Below are positions 43,938 through 54,470 of a stretch of 64,000 bases of DNA, in pieces. The position numbers and the translations under genes were made by a program. Source of the DNA: Agelaius tricolor (taxonomy: Eukaryota > Chordata > Aves > Passeriformes > Icteridae); the NCBI GenBank assembly GCA_023055355.1, contig JALJCS010000037.1:2232001-2296000 (forward strand), in the 5' to 3' direction. Numbering within the stretch: position 1 is the first letter of the stretch; each line of letters begins with the position of its first letter. The notes under the pieces were generated by a model that worked only from the letters and a program-made list of their open reading frames with translations, was not told the origin of the DNA and did no database searches.

Positions 43938-46689
43938 CATCAAAGCCTTTCCATGCTGTGAAATCCAGAGCACAGCCCTTAATTCTGCATTCCCAGTCCC
44001 TGCTGGAACTTGGAGCACAGGAACCTGTGGACAGAAATGGCTCTGGAGGACAGAGCTGGCAGGAACAAGGAGCAGGAGGCAGAGGTGAGCTGCTTGCAAG
44101 TGAAATTTGAGTTGTCATGATGTCACTAAGTCTGCTCTGGCTCCCAAAAACCATGAAACACTTCATCCCCCTGGTGCTGAGACATGACACACGTTATCCA
44201 AAGCCTTGTTTAATCAGCTTAGCAACCTGAATGAGGCTAACAGCAAAACCAGCTCCTGCCAATCCCCTCTCCAGAGTTCTCGCTTTCTAAGCAAGCCAGA
44301 GTCATTCCCAAAAACCCCATAATCTCACCAGGAAGAATTTATCAAACACACACTTTTAAAGGGGTACTTCTCAATATACTCAGTGCCCTCATTTCACTGG
44401 GCATTTCTTTAGAATATTCCAGGTAATTCCGAATTTGCCTTCAGTACATCTGCGTGTGCCTTTTACCAGCATTCAGCCAGGAGGGATCAAGGCTGATTTC
44501 CTGCTACTGCAAGCAAATTTTCCATGTTTCCACAAGGTGATGGCCACCCTGGCACTGGTATCCAGGGGTTTGCAGCCCTCTCTGGAGTGGGATGGGCAGC
44601 AGGAGGGATCCTGAGGCTGGAACAGCAGGAACCTCCCCATCCCTGAGCAAGGGCAGCAGCACAGAGCAGGGGTGGTGGCCAGGTTCTACCAGGAGCCCCC
44701 AGCACCACAAATCCCTCGTGGTGGGTCAGGTTTGAGGCCATGGCAGGAGCAGGTCCCAGCCAGCAGGGCAGGACCAGGGTCAGTGGTGGGGAACAGGGTC
44801 ACCCCCAGCCCATGGTGACAATGAAGGTGACAATGCAGGTGACTTTAATGACTTCCCAGGATCAGGAAAATGCAGATATCACCATTAAAGTCACTGTGTT
44901 ATGACACATTTCTGAGAAACCACTTGCTCAGAGTTGCATAAGGATGAGAAGTTTCCAGTTTTGTCAGACAATGTGGGGTTTTTCTGGACAATTGAGGAAG
45001 GTCTTGTGCTCACCCAGCCTGCTCCCTGCTGCTGCCTCCATCCCATTCCCATTCCCACTCCCATTCCCATTCATGTGGCTGTGCAATGCCTTCATGAAAC
45101 CACAATGACCTGGTTAAAAGCTGAAATTTATTTTAAAATTATTTTTAGGCAAGATGACTTCAGCATTCTCCTTCAAAACCCTGTGCCCATTTTTCTCAGC
45201 ATTACTAAAAGCAGGCAAACTGCACTGTGAATTTGAATTCTTCTCAATGAGCTTTGCTGTTGGAGAAGACCTGTCTGATTATTTTTCCCTTTCCAGAAAT
45301 TAATGAAGAATTGGGTCTTTCTCCCCTGATTTCTCCTTGCTGCTCATTCAAAATATTTAATGAATTTCATGCTCTTCCTGTTGAAAATTAGAAAGAAAAG
45401 CACAAATCCTAATTAATTTTTGGAACTTGTAGTCTGAAAAGCCCCACTGTGTTAGGTCAATCAGTTTTGTTCAGATGTCAGGCGCTGTGCTGGATTCATT
45501 TAATGTGTTTCAAAACCAAGAAAAGAGGATTATAAAACCTGTAGGGAAGTACTCTACTTAAACTTTAAAAATTTGGGGGAAGGGGTGGTTTTTTGCATTT
45601 TCAAAGCTGCTTTTTGCTGTCCACAAACTCCACCAAAATTTATTCTGCAGTACCTGATAACACACAATGGTTTGTAGGCAGTTCTACCACAGGCCAGTTG
45701 TGTTATTATGACTGAAATCCCAGCCAGACTTCAAGTGCCTTCAAAAGAAAATTTAATTTACCCAGTTAACCCTTTCTGAGGGAGGACATGAAGGCACATT
45801 CAGTGCTCCTCAACATTTGGCTCTGTGTTAATTTGACCTTGTGCACACAAAGACTCCACATCAGAGGATGGATACTCTACAGGCCTGGTCAAATCTCCTG
45901 CATCACTCACAGCCCATTATTTCTGAAGTGCTGTTAGCAAGAAAACCCAAACAATCCTTTTCCCAGGCTGTCCTTTCACCCATGGCCTTGGCAAGCTCTG
46001 GGAGCAGAGCAATCCCAAAGCCTCTCCAGCTGAAGTGACACGTTCCAAATGGATATGCAATTGTTTGTCAGGGTGATGATCCCCTTCTCTTGGATCTTAT
46101 TTGGATCTCCTGGAAGCATTTGTGGTACCCAGCTGGTTTCTACATTCAAAAGGACTTTCTGCCCCTGCTCTGTCTGCCTTTATTTCTCTCCTCCTTTTTA
46201 ACTCATGAGGGAGTGAGATGGTGAAGGTGACAGCACAGAGGAGATGGCATCTCCTGGATGGAAGGAGCTGGAGCTGAGGCACCCAGTTTGCTCCTCCTGA
46301 CGCTGCTCTGTGCAGCCAGACACCACAAGGGTGCCAGCAATGAAGTCAGCAGTTGTACAGATGCCTTGGGTTGGGGGCCATGCCCAACACATCAACTCTA
46401 ACACGAGGTTTTGGGGAGGTTCCTCAGGAGAGGGGCTGGGTGGTTCTTGCAGTGCTGTCTACAGGCAAACACTGCTCTGGCTCCTGGGCCAAACTGGCAC
46501 AGTGCAGGGCACTTCAGGACTGCTGCCACTGTCACAGCAAAATTGATCCTTTCTACAATGAACATCACTGCTTTTTGTGGTTATGAATGAATAATCATTA
46601 TTTTACCTCAGAGTTACAGGAGAAAAAGATGGTTCACCTACCCTTAAACTACCACATTTCTCTTCTCAAAGAACTCATTGAAGACAATT
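43938..46689. other. unassigned sequence
   Basis: Contains a (CCCATT)n run (45036-45072) and a GC-rich stretch at 44560-44850. Frames are under 100 codons. No recognised gene. Confidence 0.45.
45036..45072. repeat. (CCCATT)n microsatellite
   Basis: About six hexamer units with one CCCACT variant. Confidence 0.88.
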
Positions 46690-47440
46690 ACAGAACCACA
46701 GAATGTCCTGAGCTGGAGGGACCCCCCAGGATCCCCCAGGCCAGCCCCTGTCCCTGCCCAGCCCCTGTCCCAGCAACCCCAGCCTGGGCATCCCTGGCAG
46801 CGCTGCCCAAAGGCTCCTGGAGCTCTGGCAGCCTCGGGGCCGTGCCCATTCCCTGGGGAGCCTGGGCAGTGCCAGCACCCTCTGGGGGAAGAACCTTGCC
46901 CTGAGCTCAGCCTGAGCTGCCCTGGCCCAGCCCCAGCCGTGCCCTGGCTCCTGTCCCTGGCCCAGAGCAGAGATGGGAGCTGCCCCTCGGGAGGAGCTGC
47001 AGCCCCGGGGAGCTCTGTGTCACAGACATCTTTTATGGAAAATCCTTTCCTTAGGATTTTTCCTCCTGAGAAGCTGAGAGGCCTCAGGAACAAAATGTAA
47101 CCAATGGTTATCTGCTGCTGTGGAATGCAACAGGTGCATCTGGGATTGGCCCATGTTGGATGTTTGTAATTAATGGCCAATCACAGTCAGCTGGCTCGGA
47201 CAGAGAGTCCAAGACAGAGCCTTTGTTACCATTCTTTCTATTCTATTCTTAGCCAGCCTTTTGAGGAAATCCTTTCTTCTATTCTTTTAGTATAGTTTTA
47301 ATGTAATATTTATCATAAAATAATCAATCAGCCTTCTGAAACATGGAGTCAGATCCTCGTCTCTTCCCTCAACCAAAAACCCCTGTGAACACGGTCACAG
47401 CTCTGCCCTCACTCTGCTCTCCTCCAGGCTCAACAAATTA
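46690..47440 (-). mobile_element. CR1 LINE (GC-rich subfamily) split by an LTR
   Basis: The + strand starts ACAGAACCACAGAATG, then 'tcctgagctggagggacccc', followed by a GC-rich body ending at GAGCTCTG (47017). After the LTR, GCTCTGCCCTCACTCTGC, 'tctcctccaggctcaacaaa' continues the same CR1. The flanks duplicate GCTCTG. The divergent internal sequence suggests a different CR1 subfamily from 40 and 54 kb. Confidence 0.85.
47018..47399 (+). mobile_element. solo LTR, family A (TGTCAC subtype), inserted in CR1
   Basis: Begins TGTCACAGACATC and ends CACGGTCACA, 382 bp. It is bounded by an exact 6-bp target-site duplication GCTCTG (47012-47017 and 47400-47405). Same subtype and length as 14199-14580. 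The CR1 sequence resumes directly after the duplication. Confidence 0.96.

Positions 47441-47500
<60 letters not shown>
47441..47500. repeat. (AAT)n microsatellite
   Basis: About 19 AAT/ATA units immediately after the CR1 segment, bounded by one AGT interruption on each side. Confidence 0.97.
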
Positions 47501-49906
47501 GTCACAAAGGCTATTCATGTTGAGAAGCTGCTCAGCCAGGCTCGTACAAGTCACTGTCCAAACCATGAATCCAACTGTGCTCCTGGGTGGCAGTGCAGCT
47601 CCCATCCACTTCAGCTGCTCTTAGTTCTGATGACATGGACTATTTCCTAGTCATTTCTAAGAAGTTCAGCCTTAGGGATTATAGGAAATGGAGTTTGACC
47701 TTTTCATTATCCCCACCAAGGCAGCCTTACTGACCACTGGAACTTCTCAGAGCTGTACTGGCGACGTTGCTTTGTCTAATGTTGTGAAGCAAACTCGTCA
47801 GAAGGATGAGGCCTCCTAAGCTGCACAAGAACAAGGGACATTTTTAAAGGCAGGACTATTTGCAGCCCCACCCTGAGGATAAACAATCAGGAGCAGACAC
47901 CTTGCAGCTTGGATTTAGAGACTCGACTCACACAGGAAGGAATCTGCCTCCTCCAGCTTCTTTTTCTGAAGGGTTAAATTTGATTGAGGGTCATGGGAAC
48001 CAGTCTTTCACAAGCTGGATTTTAAAGGAAACTTTGATACTTACAGATCAGAGTTCCAGTTCAGTTCAGTTCCCATTACATCAGTAGATTTCCACTTTGT
48101 TACCATATAAGAAAGACTCTCTTCCCAAACACTTATTTGGCACTTCACTGTAACAGCCACTGCTTTTTTACAGAGCTGCTCCTTTCCCTAATGCTGACAC
48201 AAGCTAAAATGTGAGAAGAAAGTCACACGGTTTTGCTAAATGAAGGCCTGATTTACTTTCATGATTTTCACTGAGACAGGAATTGCATCTTAACCTTTCA
48301 AGCTGCTGCTTCCCTGTAGGAGCCTGGGAGGGGCAGTGACCTGGGCATGCCCCTGACATCTCACACAGCTTTGGTTCCTTCTGCTAAAAACCAGGGCTGC
48401 TCCATTCCTGGCTGCTTCCATCTGGTCAGAGTAGAGCACTTGTCAAGTTTAGTTTCACAGCTTCACTATTTGTTCTATAAGATAATATATTTAAAAAATA
48501 TCTTTACTATTATTATTAAAGATATTATTATTATCATTATTATTATCTTTACTATTATTATTAAATATTTTCTTTACTGTCTTTCAAATTATTATATCCC
48601 ACTAATAATTCAATTTTAATTTAATGCTGAGTACATACATAAAGACAAACAGTCTGAAATTTTTAAGGATCATATCTGAGACTTTCCAGGATCATTATTG
48701 TTTAAGGCTAAGTTACATGCAAAGCTTTTTGCATTACTACCATTCCCACAGAGAAAATCCATAATGAAGACTGCAAATGGACTGGATTAATGGAAAGGAA
48801 AAAGCAACTAAATTTGCTACAAAAGAAACACTGAATAATGAAGCCCAAGCACTCTTTGACAAGCCAGAATTCTAATTTATTCCACTGTAGTCTCAATTTA
48901 TCTAATTTATCAGCTGTAGTCTCAATCCTATAGCCAGGATTATCAGGGTTAGGACTGGAACACGATTTGCTACAAAGGTACAAACCTGGAATGTCCTGTT
49001 AGAGGATAATAAACCACTGAGAACATTCTTCCATTTCTCTGGCCAATTCAATTTGAATCATTAAATGTTATTGGCAAACACAAAGAGACAGTCAAGGTAA
49101 ATAACATCGTTTATATGTGGGTTAATTAACTGCCCTAAGTACCACCCATGAAGCAGATAAATCAGACTGTTCTTCTGAGCCCCGACTCAAAGGAGGTTAA
49201 GGAAGTTAAAGGAGGTTAAAGGAATTATTTCACCATTACCATAATCTAATATGTGACCAAATGTACAGATGCTGCATTCAAGAGAGCAGAAACAAAATAA
49301 CTGCTCTGCTGTGGGGAGGCTGGCTGGATAAATGCCAGCATGTTCACTGCCCTGAAAATAGAAGACAAGAAAATACACATCTCAAGTTAAACTAATGATT
49401 TATGTGTCCCAAAGGCCAGTACCAGGAGAATGAACCCCCAGAAGGCACAAATAATGAACACACTGCCTGTGAGAGAAGCGTTTGTTTCTCCTTCTAGCAG
49501 GGGGCTGTCTCCTAACAGAGAACATGAGGATTTGATATTGAGAGGATCACTGGGGCTCCCCAGGGACTGTCTGTCTGTCTGTCTGCGAGGAGCTGCTCAG
49601 AGGGCAGCAGGTACTCCCAAGGGCAGCTTCCTGTGTCAGTGGGTGGGCTGGGAGCAGAGATCAGGGCTGGAAAACTCCAGGAGATGGGGCCTGGAAGCAT
49701 GGGCTGGAAAGAGAACAGTGCAGGGAAAAACAGGGCTGGAGAGAGATGGGAATGAGCTGACTCAGTGGAGAGAGGTCACAGCAAAGCACACAGGAGGAGT
49801 TGTGAGAAAAAGAGGAGTTTTACAGAACAGAGAAAGAATTTAGGAGAGCCCTGACCAGCGAGTGTTGTTTTACTGTACAAGACAAAGTGTCTCTCCTAAG
49901 GAAAAC
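47501..49906. other. unassigned sequence
   Basis: Includes an AT-rich ATTATT region (48476-48585), GGAGGTTAA-type direct repeats (49190-49222), a (CTGT)n run (49567-49586), and a G/A-rich approach to the purine tract. No gene recognised. The 137-codon frame at 49430-49843 lacks a domain. Confidence 0.45.
48476..48585. repeat. AT-rich ATT-trinucleotide low complexity
   Basis: Two copies of ATCTTTACTATTATTATTAA about 45 bp apart, within an ATT-rich stretch. Confidence 0.85.
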
Positions 49907-50411
49907 AGGGGAGGGAAAAGGGGAAAAAAGGGAAAAGGGAAAAGGGGAAAAAAGGGAAAAGGGGAAAAAAGGGAAAAGGGGAAAAAAGGGAAAAGGGAAA
50001 AGGGAAAAGGGAAAAGGGGAAAAAAGGGAAAAGGGAAAAGGGGAAAAAAGGGAAAAGGGAAAAGGGAAAAGGGAAAAGGAGAGGAGAGGAGAGGAGAGGA
50101 GAGGAGAGGAGAGGAGAGGAGAGGAGAGGAGAGGAGAGGAGAGGAGAGGAGAGGAGAGGAGAGGAGAGGAGAGGAGAGGAGAGGAGAGGAGAGGAGAGAA
50201 AAAAGGAAAGGAAAGGAAAGGAAAGGAAAGGAAAGGAAAGGAAAGGAAAGGAAAGAAAAGAAAAGAAAAGAAAAGAAAAGAAAAGAAAAGAAAAGAAAAG
50301 AAAAGAAAAGAAAAGAAAAGAAAAGAAAAGAAAAGAAAAGAAAAGAAAAGAAAAGAAAAGAAAAGAAAAGAAAAGAAAAGGAGAAGAGGAAAGGGAAAAG
50401 AGAAAAGAAAA
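49907..50411. repeat. 505-bp uninterrupted purine tract with four repeat blocks
   Basis: No pyrimidine on the + strand from 49907 to 50411. Blocks in order: GGGAAAA-type units (to about 50076), (GGAGA)n of about 24 copies (to about 50197), (GGAAA)n of about 11 copies (to about 50253), and (GAAAA)n of about 25 copies (to about 50380), then mixed purines. The long frames here (190 and 296 codons, all K, R, E, G) are artefacts. Confidence 0.98.
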
Positions 50412-50568
50412 CTGATGATGGATTATCTTGGTAAGCTCCTCCTGAGCTCAGGACAAGGTCTCTGCAGTGCCATTGCCCTGTGTCATCAGCCAGGGTCTGT
50501 CTTTAGCTCACAAAGAGGTGTGCACCCCAAAGCACAGTGTACCTCCAGCCTCAGGAAATGCCCCTCTA

Positions 50569-50670
50569 GGACCACAGAGTCATCAAGGTTGGAGAAGACC
50601 TCCCAGATCATCCCATCCAACCTGGAGCCAAAATCCAGGCGCTTGCACTCATACAGGCTGTATCCTGAAT
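50569..50670 (-). mobile_element. CR1 LINE 3' end (variant)
   Basis: The + strand reads GACCACAGAGTCATCAAGG, then TTGGAGAAGACCTCCCAG, ATCATCCCATCCAACCTGG and CAAAATCCAGG, the reverse complement of a CR1 tail subtype with a GAGAAGACCTC motif. It fades near 50670. Confidence 0.82.
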
Positions 50671-51580
50671 CCAAACCCTGGAAGGTCAGTGAGATTTTCA
50701 GGACCTCAGATGCATTGGCAGGATTCTGTCCAGGTGTCTGGTGCCTGTGTCACAATGCCATGGTCCTTCCTAGATGAGCTGGCTCTAACACTCTGCTAAT
50801 TCTGGAAAAATAGAGCCTCAGGCAATTTTCAGCTGTGGTTGTGTGAGTTTAAAGACAGAAAGGTCATGGATTATTCTCACTCTATCCCTAATTTCTTCCT
50901 CCATTTAAACAGATGCCCAGAAGGAAAAACCCTGCCCACCAGCAAGTTCCCTGTCTGGAATGGCTGTGGAAGGAATGGTTTCTGATACCTCTGGGTCAAT
51001 CAGCTTAGAATCCAACCTTACATTTGCCCTGGTGGATGTGTCCATGCCTAAAGCTGCACTCAGGAAATCCAACAGCCCATAGCTGTCAGCAGAGCTCTGA
51101 GCAGAGCCACAGGACAGCCCTAGGGAGGCACATCCCAGACTCACATGATGGCCCTGAAATCCCATCAGGAGCAGCTCCATGTGCTGACATAACCACAGGG
51201 GAAGGGATGTCCTTTACATGTGTAAGAGATCCCAGGAACATCCCAGCAAGGATGTGGGATGAAAGGAGGAGAGGGGAATAAAAGAGCTCTTTGAATAGAC
51301 ATAAACCTACTATTTATAGTAGAATGAGCTCACAGGAAAGGATACTCATGATATCAGAAACCACCAGGACATCTGTTTATTTTAGTAGTAAAGAAGATTT
51401 CCCTAGGGGACATCTGAGTGTGCTTCAAGGACTCCCAAGCCAGCAGGAGCCAGGAAGGCAGGAGGCAGCAGGATCCCATTGCTCCCTCCCAGACTGCCTG
51501 CAGACAGTGAATCAGATCCTGCAGGACCCCACGGATGTCACCCACTCTCCAGCCCTGCAGGTGGGAAATCTCCAGGGTCC
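50671..51580. other. unassigned sequence
   Basis: No recognised repeat or gene. The 128-codon frame (51291-51677 +) runs into the LTR. Confidence 0.45.
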
Positions 51581-52533
51581 TGTCTTGGTTTGGAAAGCCA
51601 GGAGCCTGCTAAGGAAGGCAGGAGCCTCCCCTGAAATGGAGAATGTAAACCCTCCCCACCCCTCTGAATTGCTATAAATTTTAAATTAAGGGGCTCTCAG
51701 GCAAAAATATGGGAGCAGGAAATAACAGTTCTTTAATAGGGAAAAGAAAAGAAAAAAAGGATAAAATGAACAATGCAGTGCACTAGAACAACACTGCCAG
51801 AGTCAGAACCCAACCTGACACCCTGTGGGTCAGGGTGTTGGTGGCAGTCCCATTGGAAATGTGGCTCAGCCCTCCTGCAGTGTCAGGGGTGGCTCTGCTG
51901 GAGCAGGGATCCTGTAGAGAAGGATGGATTCTGCCTCTGAAGATCCAGGGGAAGGAGAGGCAGCTGCTGTTCCTCTGGGGAATCCCGTGGAGAAGCCGTG
52001 CTGGTGTCTCCAAACCTCTGGATTATATCTGGGTAGCAATGCTTGGCTCCTCCCTCTGGGCTCACCTCTCCCAGTGGGATGCTGTAGTTCTTATCAGTCA
52101 TGCAGGGACATTCCATGGCTGTTATCAGCAGATGTCCCCTCCCAGGGAGGTGTGATTGTGGTCACTCAAAGAGAGAGATAAGGCAAACTGCCCACTTGAC
52201 AAAGATAACCTGCCTTGCAGATGGCAATGGAAAACATCTTGCATTGCAATCTTCAACAGGTCCCCAGACCAGGAATGTCCAGGCTGTGACCCAGGCATGG
52301 AGCCGGGCACAAGAATTAACCCAGAATGTGTGGGGGGTTTCTTTAATGAGGGCACAGGATGGTAATTGTGGGTTATTATGCTGCAGGATGGTCTGGGGGG
52401 GTGAATTGTTACTGGTGCCCACACAGATCTGTGCTGCCTGGAGTACTGAGGGACATTTAGGGTGACCAGAGGGGTGTAAAGTCCCACATGACATCAGCAT
52501 CCACATTTATCCACAAATGTCAAAACCAAGACA
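51581..52533 (-). mobile_element. solo LTR, family E, full length
   Basis: Bounded by TGTCTTGGTTT (51581) and AAACCAAGACA (52533), an 11-bp inverted terminal repeat, over 953 bp. The − strand polarity is inferred from the 'aggggctctcaggcaaaaat' region, which is the reverse of the 3' part of 26190-26856, with polyadenylation-like ATTAAAG near 51735 (−). The flanks GGGTCC and GCTTAT do not match, so no target-site duplication is visible. Confidence 0.85.
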
Positions 52534-53907
52534 GCTTATTCCTTTACCTTAACAATCCATGGACTTCAGGAATGAAACTTCTTATTTCCAGGATGGTAGA
52601 AACTCATCCCAGCAGTGAAAAGAAGAAATTCCACTCACCTCCAAAAAATCCTAGTGGGACATGTTTTACTTTAAACTGGGATATTTAAGGCAGAATTGAA
52701 AGAACTCTGCACAGGGCTGAGAGTGTTCAGTGTGTTTCTCTCTCATGAAAGATGCAGTAACATATTTGTTTTTTGAAATAAGCTGGGAGTTTAGTGAATC
52801 CACAGATCTATGATGGATGAGCTGCCAGGACAGTGCTGAATTCTCTGATACTGAAAGACTCACAAACAGCACATCATTAAAATTCAGAGGAAGCAGTTGT
52901 GGAGTGCATCAATCCATGGAATACCAACATCCTGAGAAGGAGCTGTTTGTAGTTTTAGAATCCAGAATCACCTGGAATAAAGGTAGGTGTTCCAAAAAGC
53001 AGTCAGACATTCAATTGTGCCACAGAACTCTTTTGAAGCCCTATCAATGTGTTGATGTTTTCATTGTCCTTGTCTCCATTGACTAAAAATGTCAAGTGTT
53101 TTATGAAGGCTAAAAAGCCTCGAGCTGCAAGGCCAAAAGTCATGGTAACTGGAATGAAGGCTTGGGAATGAAGGCTGCTTTGAACTTACTGGGAAAAGAG
53201 TCAAAAGAGAAAAATAGTCAATAAAGTGTTGGATAAGAAATGCCATGAGAAGGAGGCAGCTGAGGGGGGGAAACCTGCAAGGAAGTATCTCACATCAACT
53301 TTATAGAGGGTTTTAACCAGCAGAGAATGTGACTCGGGTGCTCTCAAGCCTAAATGAGACCAGCTCCTCTGACTTCAGGGAGCTCCTGACATACTTCCTG
53401 TGTTTAAAACATTAAAATGGGATGAAAATGCTTGACATCCTTGCTGCACACATGCCAATAGAATATTCAATTGCCTTTTCCTTGGAAATTCACTTGCAAG
53501 TTAAGTGTGTTTGCAATCACCAATAGAAAGGTGAAGCTGGCAGCAGAATGAGTGATGTGTCCTATAGCCTGATACAAATCATCCACTTCCTTTCCAGCTG
53601 GGACAGAAAAGTGTATTCCCTTGGAGAGACATGTCAGAGCAGAGCTAAATTAATGAGGACAAGACTTTGGTGGTTGTTTAGGAAGATAATAAATGCTTTG
53701 GGGCTTGAAGATGTTGCCACCTAGAGCACAATGAACACCACCTTCAGAGGCTGCTCAAGGTGCTGCTCTGGAGAGGAGCACAGGATATCCCAGGCAGTGT
53801 CTGCAGTGTGAAAAGAGCTCAAACTGGAAATAAAACTCACAGTGAAAGAGACTTCAGCTATCAAAATACACCTGGGGCTGCAGAGAGGAAGTTGTGGCTG
53901 TTGCTGT
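52534..53907. other. unassigned sequence
   Basis: No recognised repeat or gene. Frames are at most 89 codons. Confidence 0.45.
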
Positions 53908-54470
53908 CACAGAATCATAAAATAGTTTGGGTCGGAAAGGACTTTAAGATTATCAAGTTCCACCCCCTGCCATGGTCAGGGACACTTTCCTCTGTTCCAG
54001 GGTGCTCCAGCCTGGCCTTGGGCACTGCCAGGGATCCAGGGGCAGCCCCAGCTGCTCTGGGCACCCTGTGCCAGGGCCTGCCCACCCTCACAGGGAACAA
54101 TTCCTAATTCCCAATATCCCATCTAAACCTTCTCTCTCTGACTTTGAAGCCATTCCCTGTGTCCTGGCACTCCAGGCCCTTGGACAGTCTCTCTCCATCT
54201 TTCCTGTCAGGCCTTTCAGGCCACACTGAGGTCCCCCCAAAGCTTCTCCTGTGCAGGTGAACAATCCCAGCTGTGCCAGCCTCTCCTCCCAGCAGAGCTG
54301 CTCCATCCCCTGATCCCCCTGGTGCCTCCTCTGGGTCTCTGCAGCAGCTCCAGCTCCTGCCTGTGCTGGGCCAGGGCTGGGGCAGCTCTGCAGGTGGGGT
54401 CTCACCTGAGCACAGGGCACAGGGCACAATCCCCCCTGCCCTGCTGCCCACCCTGCTTTGGATGCAGCTT
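53908..54470 (-). mobile_element. CR1 LINE, 5'-truncated, longest copy here
   Basis: The + strand starts CACAGAATCATAAAATAG, then TTTGGGTCGGAAAGGAC, runs through 'cctggccttgggcactgcca' and 'gcttctcctgtgcaggtgaa', to the CCCCCCTGCCCTGCTGCCCA block near 54450. About 560 bp. The 157- and 172-codon − strand frames overlap this CR1 3' region and its flank. They are decayed reading frames, not host genes. Confidence 0.95.

Noticed and set aside
49430..49843. 137-codon + strand frame with stretches of K, R and E
   Set aside because: Low-complexity purine-rich approach to the simple repeat, with no domain.
49862..50777. Open frames of 190 and 296 codons rich in K, R, E and G
   Set aside because: They are translations of a purine-only simple repeat, where stop codons are absent or rare in any frame.
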